Assembly (NCBI GenBank): GCA_010365175.1
Contig: JAAFGW010000006.1
Location: 1-26,468 of the forward strand
DNA from: Sulfuriferula multivorans
Lineage (GTDB): Bacteria > Pseudomonadota > Gammaproteobacteria > Burkholderiales > Thiobacillaceae
Reading direction: 5' to 3'
Length of the DNA stretch: 26,468 nt
Shown: one piece after another, positions 7,649 through 16,147 of the stretch
Numbering within the stretch: position 1 is the stretch's first letter
Layout: each line of letters starts with the position of its first letter
Notes under the pieces: model-generated
What the model was told of the DNA's origin: nothing
The model's input: only the letters and a program-made list of their open reading frames with translations
Databases searched by the model: none
Translations under genes and position numbers: made by a program

Positions 7649-8851
7649 TCAATGTTCCAGTTTGGCGACGGTTTCGTCGTCGAGAGTGACCGGCAACAAG
7701 CGCAACACCTTCACTGCGAAGGTTGTCACCAGCAGGGCAATCGCGACACCACCGAGTCCAAGGAAGATTTCCGGGACACTAGGGGTGTAACTATGAACTT
7801 CGCCATCAAAGAAACTGCTCTTCACATTCATGCCGGGGAACATATCCAGCGGGAAGGCCTGTGCGCCAATGATGGTGACGTACATCTGCGCAAGTCCACC
7901 GATAATCACCAGAGCGCACGCAATCATGATCCAGGTGCGTTGCTTGCCCAGCCGGCTTAATAGAATAACCAGCGGCGCTACGCACCCGAGTGCAATATGC
8001 CCAACCCAGAACAAGACAGTGAAAATGCCGCCGTCGCGCAGAATAAACGCTTCAACCGCGTGATATTTCGCAAAATACAAGTTGGTCAGGTGCTGCACAA
8101 CCACGAAATAGAGCACTGCAGCGACAAACACCACGAGCAGGGTCTTCAGCCGCATCATTACCGCATCACCCAGAGTACGACCGGTCCAAGCATAGGAGGC
8201 AGCCAGAACCATCAGGTAAATTGCCAGGCCGTAGGCAAACGACATGATGATGAACATCGGCGCCAGCATTGCGGTGCCGTACAGTTCGCGCGCAATCAAA
8301 AAACCGAACAGTGATCCGGTACCCGTTGTCAAAGTCAGACGCCAGATAAATGCCGCGGTACCTGCTGCCTTGGAGTAGGTTTTGACGGTGCGATCCATCA
8401 TCGTCCACAAATAGACACCCACCAAGACAAAGAAACCGGAATACAGGAAAACGTTCCAGGTAAACATCGACTTGAAATTGAAGTGCGTCATCGCCACGAT
8501 CAGACGATCTGAACGTCCCAGGTCAAGCACCAGCACCAGTAGTCCACCCAGCATCAATGCCAGGGCAAGAATCGCCGACAAAGGCGCTAAAGGCTTGTAC
8601 ATCGGTTTATTGAATACCGATGCAATGGATGCCACGTTCAGCGCACCCGATGCGGCCACAATCAGGAATACAGCAAAGACGTGCGGCAGACCCCAGACAA
8701 TTTGATTGTCCATGCCAGTCACGACGTGCCCGTAGTGGTGCATGGTATTCCAGGCGAGTGCGCCAAACAGCACGAACAAACCCAGTGCCCCGAACAACAT
8801 CCAGAATTTCGGGCTGCTGCCCTCTACTTCGCGGAAAGTAATGCTTGCCAT
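7649..8851 (-). CDS. dsrP: DsrP, NrfD-family integral membrane subunit of DsrMKJOP
   Basis: 400 aa with about ten hydrophobic segments and the polysulfide reductase NrfD-type pattern (ending in GLGGVAIALLVTTFAV). It is a quinone-interacting membrane protein that pairs with the periplasmic ferredoxin DsrO in the DsrMKJOP complex. It follows dsrO by only six bases, as in other dsr operons, and precedes a hairpin and dsrN. No heme motif or iron-sulfur motif is present, as expected for NrfD proteins. Confidence 0.95.
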   Translation of the reverse strand: MASITFREVEGSSPKFWMLFGALGLFVLFGALAWNTMHHYGHVVTGMDNQIVWGLPHVFAVFLIVAASGALNVASIASVFNKPMYKPLAPLSAILALALMLGGLLVLVLDLGRSDRLIVAMTHFNFKSMFTWNVFLYSGFFVLVGVYLWTMMDRTVKTYSKAAGTAAFIWRLTLTTGTGSLFGFLIARELYGTAMLAPMFIIMSFAYGLAIYLMVLAASYAWTGRTLGDAVMMRLKTLLVVFVAAVLYFVVVQHLTNLYFAKYHAVEAFILRDGGIFTVLFWVGHIALGCVAPLVILLSRLGKQRTWIMIACALVIIGGLAQMYVTIIGAQAFPLDMFPGMNVKSSFFDGEVHSYTPSVPEIFLGLGGVAIALLVTTFAVKVLRLLPVTLDDETVAKLEH

Positions 8852-8857
8852 GTTGAT

Positions 8858-9637
8858 TTAGATTCCGTGATAGCGAACGCCAAGATTAAGATTCAGATCA
8901 GCACGTACCTGCTTGGTCGGCAGTTCGCGCAATTTCTTGGAAATCTCGCTCTCAGGATCATTCATGTCGCCAAAAACCAGTGCGTTATGGCCCGATGCAG
9001 TGCAAGCCTCGACACAAGCCGTTGTACCATCACCGCGGTCGATTTTTTGCACACAGAATGTACACGATTCGACGGTTCCGATTCCACGCGGAACATCCGG
9101 CTTCTGCGTATCGTTGAGTGATTCATGCACCAAAGATCGCGCTTTGTACGGACAGGCCATCATGCAGTAGCGACAGCCGATGCAGGTGTGACGATTGACC
9201 AACACGAGGCCATCCGCACGCTTGAACGATGCACCCGTAGGGCACACGTCGACGCAGGGCGGTTCGGCACAATGCTGGCACAGCATCGGCAAATTGGTTT
9301 CCATTTGCGTCAATGGATCCTGTAGTACCAGCTTGCGAATCCATTGCGGCGCTTGCTTGGGGTGCTTGCTTTCCGCCACCGGCGTCCAGCCGTTTTCGGT
9401 GCTGCAAGCGGTCACACAGTCATCGCAACCAGTTGCGCATTTGGTTGCATCAACCATCATGCCCCAGCGCACAGCGCTACTGGCCGCCTGCTCTTCAGGA
9501 CGACCATGCGCAACTTCATAAAGCATTACGCCAGGCGCAATCGTCAGGCCAGCCGCTGTTGCCGTGGCTGCGCTGATAAAACGGCGGCGCTCCGGCGAAA
9601 CCGCTGCATTTTCAGAGTCTTGTTTCATTTCGCTCAT
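8858..9637 (-). CDS. dsrO: DsrO, periplasmic Tat-exported iron-sulfur protein
   Basis: 259 aa. A twin-arginine signal lies near the N-terminus (ERRRFISAATATAAG, residues 16-30), so the folded protein is exported to the periplasm. The body carries several cysteine clusters of 4Fe-4S ferredoxins (CATGCDDC, CQHCAEPPCVDVCP, CIGCRYCMMACP, CTFCVQK). It passes electrons between the triheme cytochrome DsrJ and the membrane subunit DsrP. Its ATG overlaps the dsrJ stop by four bases (ATGA), implying coupled translation. Confidence 0.96.
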   Translation of the reverse strand: MSEMKQDSENAAVSPERRRFISAATATAAGLTIAPGVMLYEVAHGRPEEQAASSAVRWGMMVDATKCATGCDDCVTACSTENGWTPVAESKHPKQAPQWIRKLVLQDPLTQMETNLPMLCQHCAEPPCVDVCPTGASFKRADGLVLVNRHTCIGCRYCMMACPYKARSLVHESLNDTQKPDVPRGIGTVESCTFCVQKIDRGDGTTACVEACTASGHNALVFGDMNDPESEISKKLRELPTKQVRADLNLNLGVRYHGI

Positions 9638-10131
9638 TGGGCAACTCCTGCCATTTCTTCTGGACTTACCGATGTTCTGGTATTGGCTGCCAGCTTGTGC
9701 TTCAAGTGCGCAGTTTCAGCGTTGAGCGGATGCATGGCAATCGAGCCCTTAGGCTTGGTGGAATGGCATTCGAAACAATCAATTTTGACCGATGCATAGC
9801 TATGGCAGCTGATACAGAAGTCATCCTTGACCGCTGCGACACTGCCAGTTTTCTCACTGGCGTGGCAATTGATACATTCCTTAAGGCTGTATTTCTTGGT
9901 GCGTATACCTTCGATTACCGTCTTGTCACGGTGTCCATCCAGTACGTCCATGTGGTTGCGCCGCATGAACTCGGTGGGTTCCACGCACTGCTCACCCTTA
10001 ATGGCTTTGGTGATAACCGGTTGAGGTGCGCCCTTCGCTTTAGGCTGATCTTCAGACCCAGCCCAAGCCAAGGCCGCAGTCGTCAACACGACCACACCCA
10101 ACGCCAGGAATTGTTTCAATTTGACAGCCAC
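9634..10131 (-). CDS. dsrJ: DsrJ, triheme periplasmic cytochrome c
   Basis: 165 aa with a GTG start two bases after the dsrL stop. The N-terminal hydrophobic segment (about 8-24, QFLALGVVVLTTAALAWAG) is a signal or membrane anchor. Three CXXCH heme c sites are present: CINCH (86-90), CISCH (106-110) and CFECH (119-123). C49 in CVEPTEFMRRNHM corresponds to the conserved cysteine that is the unusual distal heme ligand in A. vinosum DsrJ. It is the periplasmic electron-carrying subunit of DsrMKJOP, thought to take part in DsrC-linked redox chemistry across the membrane. Length and motif spacing are normal for the family. Confidence 0.96.
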   Translation of the reverse strand: MAVKLKQFLALGVVVLTTAALAWAGSEDQPKAKGAPQPVITKAIKGEQCVEPTEFMRRNHMDVLDGHRDKTVIEGIRTKKYSLKECINCHASEKTGSVAAVKDDFCISCHSYASVKIDCFECHSTKPKGSIAMHPLNAETAHLKHKLAANTRTSVSPEEMAGVAQ

Positions 10132-10133
10132 GC

Positions 10134-12101
10134 TTAGTCACCCATGCCCATTTTGATATAGCCAGTTGGGCAGACATCCGCGCAAATGTGACAGCCGATG
10201 CACTTGCCGTAGTCGGTGTCAACGTAGCGACCGACGGTTGGATTGTCCTTCTTCTTGACCTTGAACACAGCAACCTGCGGGCAGTATATTACACAGTTAT
10301 CGCACTCGAAGCATTGTCCGCAAGACATGCAGCGCTTGGCTTCACCAACAACAGCGGTGTCCGACAGAGCGTGCAGACGCTCTTCGAAATTGCCCAGTGC
10401 GCCGGCTTTATCGAGCACGGTTACATCGCGAATATTGCGTTCCACGGCCGGGAAATGCCCGAGGAATAATTCGGTATGCGCCGTAATATGACGCGACGAT
10501 GCATCTTCGAAGTTGTGCAGACCGATTTTGCTGGAGTCTGAGCCATGAACCAAGCCATGAGCCTCTTCAACTTCATGGCCGGTTTCCAGCCATTTGCGAA
10601 TCTGGTCAAAGTGATGCACGTCAACCTTGGGACGCTTGCTGAGTTCTTTTTTGCCCTCCAGGAAGGCATGAATGCCTTCGACAGCGATAGAGGCATGGCC
10701 AATTGCAGTGGTCAAAAGGTGCGGGCGAATCACGTCGCCGCCGATAAATACCTTTTCGCTTCCAGGAAAGCGATAGTTCTTATCGGCTTTCATCAAGCCA
10801 TTATTGTTGTTGAATTGCTCAAGACCCGTAAAGTCGACGCCTTGACCAATCGCCGAGACGATCAAATCGGCAGGAATATCGCGCTCCGTACCTTCTATGA
10901 GCTTGGTTTCTTTGCCTTCCATCACAAAATCAGAAACCCGCAAAGCGGTAGCACGACCACGTTCGTCCAGGATCACTGCGATGGGGGTTACGCCACCCAG
11001 AATTTCAATCCCTTCTTGTTGAGCATGTTCAATTTCATGCTTGCTTGCGTTCATTTTGTCGATGGTGGCGCGGGAAACCAGCACGACTTCTGCACCTTCA
11101 CGCGCAGAAACCGATGCAACGTCATGTGCCATGTGGCCGGAAATCACGTTCTCTGCGCTCGGACGCTCGTCAACGGTACCCGACTTGGTGACGTTACCCA
11201 AACGACGTGCAACGGTTACCACGTCGATTGAGGTATCGCCGCCGCCGATCACGACAACGCGATTGCCGACGTGTTGGAGACGACCTTCGTTAAAAGCACG
11301 CAGAAAGGCGACAGCGGTTACAACGTTGGGCGCTTCTGCACCGGCAACCGGCAACGGACGGCCTGATTGCGCACCCATTGCCATGAAAATCGCATCATAT
11401 TCCTTGTCGATTTCTTCGTAGCTCACATCAGTGCCAACGCGCGTCTTCAAGCGAGTTTCAACACCCATTTCGATAATGCGGCCAATTTCCGAGTCGAGCA
11501 TTTCACGCGGTGTACGGAATCCGGGAATGCCGTAGCGCATCATGCCGCCCAGCTCATCATGCTCATCAAAAATCGTGACGCCGTGACCGCGCAAACGCAG
11601 CTGGTAAGCAGCGGCCAGGCCGGCAGGACCCGCACCGATGATGGCGACTTTTTTACCGGTGGACGCGCCAGCCGGGGTGAATTTCATGCTGTTTTCAATG
11701 CCCCAGTCGCCAATGAAATGCTCGACCGAGTTGATGCCCACATGGTCTTCCACCATGTTGCGGTTACAGCCTGATTCACAAGGAGCCGGGCAGACACGGC
11801 CCATCACAGCAGGAAAGGGATTTGCCGACGTCACACGCTCGAATGCGTATTGCTGCCAGGTTACGCCAGCAGGCGGCTTCTCGATGCCACGTACAATGTT
11901 CAGGTAGCCGCGGATATCCTCACCTGCCGGGCATGACCCCTGGCAAGGCGGCGTAGCAAGCATGTACTCTGGGCACTTATCAGTCCAGCTGGCCTGGAAA
12001 ATCGCGTCCTGCGAAGTACGGAATTTACCCTCTTTCTCGCCTTCTTTATAACGACGATATGAAAGGCCTTCGGTTTTTGCTTGATTCGTCGTAACAGCCA
12101 T
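10134..12101 (-). CDS. dsrL: DsrL, NAD(P)H:acceptor oxidoreductase partner of DsrAB
   Basis: 655 aa iron-sulfur flavoprotein related to the small subunit of glutamate synthase. The N-terminal cluster-binding region has C43, C53, C57, C104, C108 and C112. The FAD site is VAIIGAGPAGLAAA (152-165) and the pyridine nucleotide site VIGGGDTSID (284-293). A C-terminal ferredoxin has CMSCGQCFECDNCVIYCP and CIGCHICADVCP. DsrL is essential for sulfur-globule oxidation in A. vinosum. It acts with DsrAB, passing electrons from sulfide oxidation to NAD+. Its place between dsrK and dsrJ is the standard layout of sulfur oxidisers, and its presence is good evidence for oxidative rather than reductive use of this dsr locus. 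The start has AGGAG. Confidence 0.96.
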   Translation of the reverse strand: MAVTTNQAKTEGLSYRRYKEGEKEGKFRTSQDAIFQASWTDKCPEYMLATPPCQGSCPAGEDIRGYLNIVRGIEKPPAGVTWQQYAFERVTSANPFPAVMGRVCPAPCESGCNRNMVEDHVGINSVEHFIGDWGIENSMKFTPAGASTGKKVAIIGAGPAGLAAAYQLRLRGHGVTIFDEHDELGGMMRYGIPGFRTPREMLDSEIGRIIEMGVETRLKTRVGTDVSYEEIDKEYDAIFMAMGAQSGRPLPVAGAEAPNVVTAVAFLRAFNEGRLQHVGNRVVVIGGGDTSIDVVTVARRLGNVTKSGTVDERPSAENVISGHMAHDVASVSAREGAEVVLVSRATIDKMNASKHEIEHAQQEGIEILGGVTPIAVILDERGRATALRVSDFVMEGKETKLIEGTERDIPADLIVSAIGQGVDFTGLEQFNNNNGLMKADKNYRFPGSEKVFIGGDVIRPHLLTTAIGHASIAVEGIHAFLEGKKELSKRPKVDVHHFDQIRKWLETGHEVEEAHGLVHGSDSSKIGLHNFEDASSRHITAHTELFLGHFPAVERNIRDVTVLDKAGALGNFEERLHALSDTAVVGEAKRCMSCGQCFECDNCVIYCPQVAVFKVKKKDNPTVGRYVDTDYGKCIGCHICADVCPTGYIKMGMGD

Positions 12102-12156
12102 GCTGGTTCTCCTAACGCTTACGTAACTAAAGATAGATTTATTGCAATCAGCCCGC

Positions 12157-13689
12157 TTATTCAGCTTTTTCCAGCTTGATTGCCTTGCTAACCAATTGAT
12201 GTACTCCGCCCACCATGCTCATATCGAACCCATACATGGGTAATACTTTGGTGAATTGCGCCTTGCAAATCGCGCAGATCATGGCCATGAAATTGACCTT
12301 GTGTTCTTTGACCACATTATTCAGAGCGGTGGCACGCGGCAACGCGCCTTTGACACGGACTTCCAACAGATCGTCGGTCAGCACGCCGCCGCCGCCGCCG
12401 CAACAGAAGGTGGCCTCGCCAATCGTGCCGTCCGCCATATCATGGTAATTGTTCACCACTGACTTGATCAGTTCGCGCGGGATTATGAATTGGCCGCCCG
12501 GCTCTGTACCCATACGCGAGGCACGTGCCACGTTGCAGGAGTCGTGATAGGTCACGACCAGATCGTCGTTAAGCGAGGGGTCAACCTTGATTTTTCCGGA
12601 CTTGATCAGGTCGTTGGTCAGCTCGCAAATGTGCTGCGGCTGCGGGTAATTGTGATCAAGCTGTTTTTGCAACTCGACCGAGAAGGGATCATCTGCACCG
12701 TAACCAATACCGGTCAGCGTATTCCAGAAGCTGTACGCCACACGCCAGGCATGGCCACATTCGCCAACGACGATGCGTTTGCAACCCAGCTCAAGCGCAG
12801 CATCGCGAATCCGCATGGCAACCGCACGCATGGTTTCGTAGTTACCATTAAACAGACCAAAATTGCCGGCTTCTGAAGCGTGCGAAGACATCGTCCAACT
12901 AATGCCCGCAGCATGAAAGACCTTGGCATAGCCCATCAAGGATTCCACATGAGGCTCGGCGAAATAATCTGCGGATGGCGTAATGAACAGTACTTCAGCG
13001 CCTTTGACGTCGAGCGGTATTTTTACCGCCACGCCTGTGTCAGCTTCGATGTCTTCTTCCAGACCTTCCAATGTGTCTATCAGCGCAGGGCCGGGCAAAC
13101 CGAGGTTATTACCGATTTTCTGGACTTTGCCCAGAATTTCGTTCGAATACTTTTGCCCCATGCCCACATGGTTCAGGATTTCACGTCCAGCCATGGTGAT
13201 TTCAGCGGTATCAATTCCGTACGGGCAATACACCGAACAGCGACGGCACTCCGAACACTGATGGTAGTAGTTGTACCAGTCGCCCAGAATGTCCTGGGTC
13301 AGATCCTTGGCGCCGACCAGTTTGGGAAACAGCTTGCCCGCAGTGGTGAAGTAACGGCGGTAGACCTGACGCATCAGATCCTGGCGTGCCACTGGCATGT
13401 TCTTGGGATCAGACGTGCCCAGGTAGTAATGGCACTTATCGGTACAGGCGCCGCAGTGAACACAGGCATCCAGGAAAACTTTCAGCGAGCGGTACTTGCC
13501 CAGCAACTCGCCCATCTTGTCGATGGCGCGCTCTTTCCAATCTTCTCCCAGCTCATGCGGATAACCCATGAAGTCCTGCACCTTTTCGGGCGCAGGAAAG
13601 GACTTGATATGCGACATCGCGCCTTCCCGAAGTTTGGGAATCTCGATGTCGTCCTTCATTTCCGGAATATCGAATTTAGCAACAGCCAC
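12157..13689 (-). CDS. dsrK: DsrK, heterodisulfide reductase-like catalytic subunit
   Basis: 510 aa from a GTG start preceded by AAAGGA. Two 4Fe-4S ferredoxin motifs are seen: C76/C79/C82/C86 and C145/C148/C151/C155. The CCG domains of HdrD-like proteins follow, with CGHAWRV, CHDSCNVARA, FCCGGGGGVL and CAICKAQF supplying the cysteines for the special catalytic cluster. DsrK faces the cytoplasm, is bound to the b-type cytochrome DsrM, and handles the disulfide/trisulfide form of DsrC. It lies between dsrM and dsrL with gaps of about 50 bases and no terminator. Confidence 0.96.
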   Translation of the reverse strand: MAVAKFDIPEMKDDIEIPKLREGAMSHIKSFPAPEKVQDFMGYPHELGEDWKERAIDKMGELLGKYRSLKVFLDACVHCGACTDKCHYYLGTSDPKNMPVARQDLMRQVYRRYFTTAGKLFPKLVGAKDLTQDILGDWYNYYHQCSECRRCSVYCPYGIDTAEITMAGREILNHVGMGQKYSNEILGKVQKIGNNLGLPGPALIDTLEGLEEDIEADTGVAVKIPLDVKGAEVLFITPSADYFAEPHVESLMGYAKVFHAAGISWTMSSHASEAGNFGLFNGNYETMRAVAMRIRDAALELGCKRIVVGECGHAWRVAYSFWNTLTGIGYGADDPFSVELQKQLDHNYPQPQHICELTNDLIKSGKIKVDPSLNDDLVVTYHDSCNVARASRMGTEPGGQFIIPRELIKSVVNNYHDMADGTIGEATFCCGGGGGVLTDDLLEVRVKGALPRATALNNVVKEHKVNFMAMICAICKAQFTKVLPMYGFDMSMVGGVHQLVSKAIKLEKAE

Positions 13690-13739
13690 TTGCGCGTCCT
13701 TTGTCTGTACTTGGTTGCTCGTTAAACAATGTCAACGAA

Positions 13740-14480
13740 TCAGTTTTTCTGATCGAGCCGTGCGGCCCATGCGGCCACATGGCGATGCTCACGCGGGTTG
13801 TCTACCTGGTTGCGCGTGGGACTGAAGAACAGACCCGGTGCGTGCAGCAGCTTGCTGATCGGAAAAATCAGCATCAGAAACGCCACCAGCCCCAGATGAA
13901 TCAGCAGAATCGGATCAGCAGGCACCGGCTGCACATCGAAGTACATCAGTCCCATGAAGAAGACCTTGAGCGCAACAATGTCGGTATGGACGACAAAGGT
14001 CATCAGCATGCCGGATACGCCAATCGCGATCAGCAACAGCAGCATCAGGTGATCGGACGGTGTCGATATGTAACGTACCCGGTCAACCAGAAAGCGGCGT
14101 GCCCAGAGGCCAGCCAGGCCGATCACCATCAAGAAACTGGCGTACTTGCCAAACGGCTGGAAGATGTCCACCCAGAACCAGACTGGCTCGGTGAAATAGC
14201 GCAGATGGCGCAACAGCACCAACAGCAGGCCAAAGTGGAACAGCCAGCCAAACACCCAGATCCATTTATTGGCTTTGAAGAGCGATTCGAACACCACGAC
14301 TTCTTTGGCCATGCGGTATATCACCCCGCTGCGCGTCGTCGGCGCGGGCGTAGTGGGAATCACCAGCGGCGCAGGCGTACGGCTGTAGTCGACTATTTTG
14401 TAGACCAAACCGATTACCATCACCAACGCTGCGACGTAAAACATCCCGGCGTAAATCATCGTCACTGTAGACAAGCTCAT
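13740..14480 (-). CDS. dsrM: DsrM, membrane b-type cytochrome of DsrMKJOP
   Basis: 246 aa, NarI-like membrane protein with about five to six hydrophobic helices and histidines in helices that could bind heme b (WLFHFGLLLVLLRHLRYF and LLIHLGLV). It anchors DsrK and links it to the quinone pool. The start at 14480 has a G-rich stretch (AGGGG) almost touching the ATG, which is poor spacing for a ribosome site, and no better in-frame start exists upstream. It is separated from dsrC by 140 bases that contain a hairpin. Confidence 0.94.
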   Translation of the reverse strand: MSLSTVTMIYAGMFYVAALVMVIGLVYKIVDYSRTPAPLVIPTTPAPTTRSGVIYRMAKEVVVFESLFKANKWIWVFGWLFHFGLLLVLLRHLRYFTEPVWFWVDIFQPFGKYASFLMVIGLAGLWARRFLVDRVRYISTPSDHLMLLLLIAIGVSGMLMTFVVHTDIVALKVFFMGLMYFDVQPVPADPILLIHLGLVAFLMLIFPISKLLHAPGLFFSPTRNQVDNPREHRHVAAWAARLDQKN

Positions 14481-14580
14481 CCCCTAACTACGTTTCTGTT
14501 TACGAATCAAACGCACACGCCATGACCACGTCATTTCAATCAGCGCATTCAATTTGGAAACACAAACCCAGAATCAAAGC

Positions 14581-14602
14581 CGCCCCGAAAAAAACCGGGG
14601 CG
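14581..14602 (-). promoter_or_regulatory. Hairpin in the dsrC/dsrM gap
   Basis: Inverted repeat CGCCCCG / CGGGGCG (7 bp, all GC) with an 8-base loop that is mostly U in the dsr transcript, about 20 bases after the dsrC stop. No U-run follows the stem, so it is probably not a full terminator. It could be a partial terminator or a 3' stabiliser letting dsrC accumulate above the downstream genes. Confidence 0.5.
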
Positions 14603-14620
14603 ACCCGAAAGCGTTACGAC

Positions 14621-14956
14621 TTAGATACAGCCGGTCGGCTTGGGCAGGCCAGCAATCTTACAAGCCTGCTTGGCGGGACCATAAGGGAACAACTCGTACA
14701 AGTACTTGTTGTTGCCTTTATCGGCACCGAGCTTCTTGCCGATTGCTTTGGTCAGAACGCGTACAGCGGGTGCGATCTGATATTCGGCGTAGTACTCACG
14801 CAGGAAGTTAACGACTTCCCAATGGCCATCAGTCATCTCTACCTTCTCTTCGACAGCCATGAACTTGCCAACATCTTCGTTCCATTGCGACAAGTCAATC
14901 AAATAACCTTCTTCGTCGACTTCGTACTCTTTACCAGCGATATCTACCATGGGCAT
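14621..14956 (-). CDS. dsrC: DsrC, sulfur-carrier protein with both C-terminal cysteines
   Basis: 111 aa. I place the start at the ATG at 14956, seven bases after TAAGGAG. A longer in-frame frame to 15079 runs into dsrH and is rejected, and a second ATG lies two codons in. The C-terminal arm PAKQACKIAGLPKPTGCI carries both redox cysteines, C99 (CysB) and C110 (CysA), so this is true DsrC and not TusE. The segment EYQIAPAVRVLTKAIGKKLG is also typical. DsrC carries persulfide from DsrEFH to DsrAB and is released as a disulfide-type form for DsrMKJOP. The gene sits between dsrH and dsrM as expected. Confidence 0.98.
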   Translation of the reverse strand: MPMVDIAGKEYEVDEEGYLIDLSQWNEDVGKFMAVEEKVEMTDGHWEVVNFLREYYAEYQIAPAVRVLTKAIGKKLGADKGNNKYLYELFPYGPAKQACKIAGLPKPTGCI

Positions 14957-14978
14957 AGCAATACTCCTTAAATTGAAT

Positions 14979-15278
14979 TTACAGCCAAGACTGACAGCTG
15001 TTGTGTTCTGCAACCAGATCCACAAAACCGCCGTAATCCACGACATTGACTCCGTCCAACACACGCCCGGACATGCCACGCGCCGCCAGATCAGGACCGA
15101 GAGCGTAAATCTTGAGGTCAGCTGCGGCTGCCTGGATTTTCGCCGCTGCCGTGCCGCCCTTCGTCACCGCGTAGACCGCGTCTTCGATCAGCAATACAGC
15201 AGAACCCTTTGTGGCCATGGCGAGACAGCTTTCCAGCGAACCCCGTTCTGTAGCCGATTTATTCACAATATGCAACAT
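14979..15278 (-). CDS. dsrH: DsrH, TusB-like subunit of DsrE2F2H2
   Basis: 99 aa. MLHIVNKSATERGSLESCLA places a cysteine at 18, near the conserved DsrH position. AVLLIEDAVYAV is the TusB/DsrH family core. A clear AAGGAG ribosome site precedes it. It forms the cytoplasmic hexamer DsrE2F2H2 with DsrE and DsrF and hands sulfur to DsrC. The gene is ten bases from dsrF and 22 from dsrC. Confidence 0.95.
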   Translation of the reverse strand: MLHIVNKSATERGSLESCLAMATKGSAVLLIEDAVYAVTKGGTAAAKIQAAAADLKIYALGPDLAARGMSGRVLDGVNVVDYGGFVDLVAEHNSCQSWL

Positions 15279-15288
15279 ATCCGTCTCC

Positions 15289-15684
15289 TTAGAAGCTGAT
15301 CACGATGTCTTGCTCGGCCATGAGATTTGCCATCTCATCAACAGAGAGCACTGTCACATCAACAATCAGGTCTTCCTCAGTCAGACCTCGCGCATCCATC
15401 GATTTTTGATCGACATACAATTTCTCAATGTCGTAGCCATCCAGCGCACGATAGGTCTTGGAAAAATCCTTGACCTCGATACCCTTGGTGTCAACGCCCT
15501 TAATCAGCTGATACACACCATCATCAGTGAACACCATGCTTACATCCTGATCGAAAGCGGCGGTAATCAGCACTACTTCCAGGCCTTCCAGCGCATACAC
15601 AGTACCGTGTGGCGCCTTGCGGTTCAGGAACATGAATTTTTTGATGATGCCGGAGCCTTCATCCATATCGTCCATTTCACTCAT
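15289..15684 (-). CDS. dsrF: DsrF, TusC-like subunit of DsrE2F2H2
   Basis: 131 aa. The DsrF/TusC core reads KKFMFLNRKAPHGTVYALEGLEVVLITAAFDQDVSMVFTDDGVYQL in two parts around residues 15-60, with an acidic N-terminal extension. No cysteine is present, consistent with DsrF having a structural rather than a sulfur-carrying role. AAGGAATAACGAG precedes the ATG. It lies between dsrE and dsrH with gaps of about ten bases. Confidence 0.95.
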   Translation of the reverse strand: MSEMDDMDEGSGIIKKFMFLNRKAPHGTVYALEGLEVVLITAAFDQDVSMVFTDDGVYQLIKGVDTKGIEVKDFSKTYRALDGYDIEKLYVDQKSMDARGLTEEDLIVDVTVLSVDEMANLMAEQDIVISF

Positions 15685-15695
15685 CTCGTTATTCC

Positions 15696-16055
15696 TTAAT
15701 CACCGAACGTCACGAGACGATCGTACTGAATACCCATTTCAACCAGCTGACCCAGACCGGAAATCCGGTAGCCAGGTGCCAGCACATCATCAGTGATACC
15801 GCGACGCTGCGCAGCAGCCACACATACAACCAGCTCAACGCCATGTTCCGCAGCCAGCTTGGACCAGCGAGCCGAAACATTACGATCATCCTGGGGAGGC
15901 GTAGCCAGACGCGTGGAATTGTTCACGCCATCATGATAGAAAAACACGCGCGGTACAGTATGCCCCTTCTCGATCGCCGAACGGGCGAACAGAAAAGCAG
16001 TATCACTGGCCTGATGTGTATAAGGCCCTTCGTTAATAAGTATGCCGAATTGCAT
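15696..16055 (-). CDS. dsrE: DsrE, persulfide-carrying subunit of DsrE2F2H2
   Basis: 119 aa, TusD-like. The active cysteine falls exactly at residue 78 in ELVVCVAAAQRRG, the position known as the sulfur-binding Cys78 of A. vinosum DsrE. It takes sulfur from upstream carriers (TusA/rhodanese type, not in this locus) and passes it to DsrC. The GGAG upstream is about 13 bases from the ATG, a long spacing. The dsrEFH set is found in oxidisers and absent from sulfate reducers, so it marks the direction of this pathway. Confidence 0.96.
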   Translation of the reverse strand: MQFGILINEGPYTHQASDTAFLFARSAIEKGHTVPRVFFYHDGVNNSTRLATPPQDDRNVSARWSKLAAEHGVELVVCVAAAQRRGITDDVLAPGYRISGLGQLVEMGIQYDRLVTFGD

Positions 16056-16096
16056 TGCTTGCTTTAGCTCCGAAAAAATCAGTCATTATTATCAAG

Positions 16097-16126
16097 ACAC
16101 CGCCGCAACCGAAGCTGCGGCGGTAT
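16097..16126 (-). promoter_or_regulatory. Very stable UUCG-capped hairpin between dsrB and dsrE
   Basis: Perfect 9-bp inverted repeat (ACCGCCGCA / TGCGGCGGT at 16099-16124). In the dsr transcript the loop reads GCUUCGGU, so one C-G and one G-U pair can close a UUCG tetraloop, giving an 11-bp stem. It is about 24 bases after the dsrB stop. No U-run follows directly; a run of six U comes about 20 bases later. Best read as a stabilising or processing element after dsrAB. Confidence 0.65.
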
Positions 16127-16147
16127 AGATAACCGTCCCGAAACAGC

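Noticed and set aside
14957..15079. N-terminal extension of DsrC to 152 residues
   Set aside because: The extension overlaps dsrH, is unlike any DsrC, and the ATG at 14956 has an ideal ribosome site.
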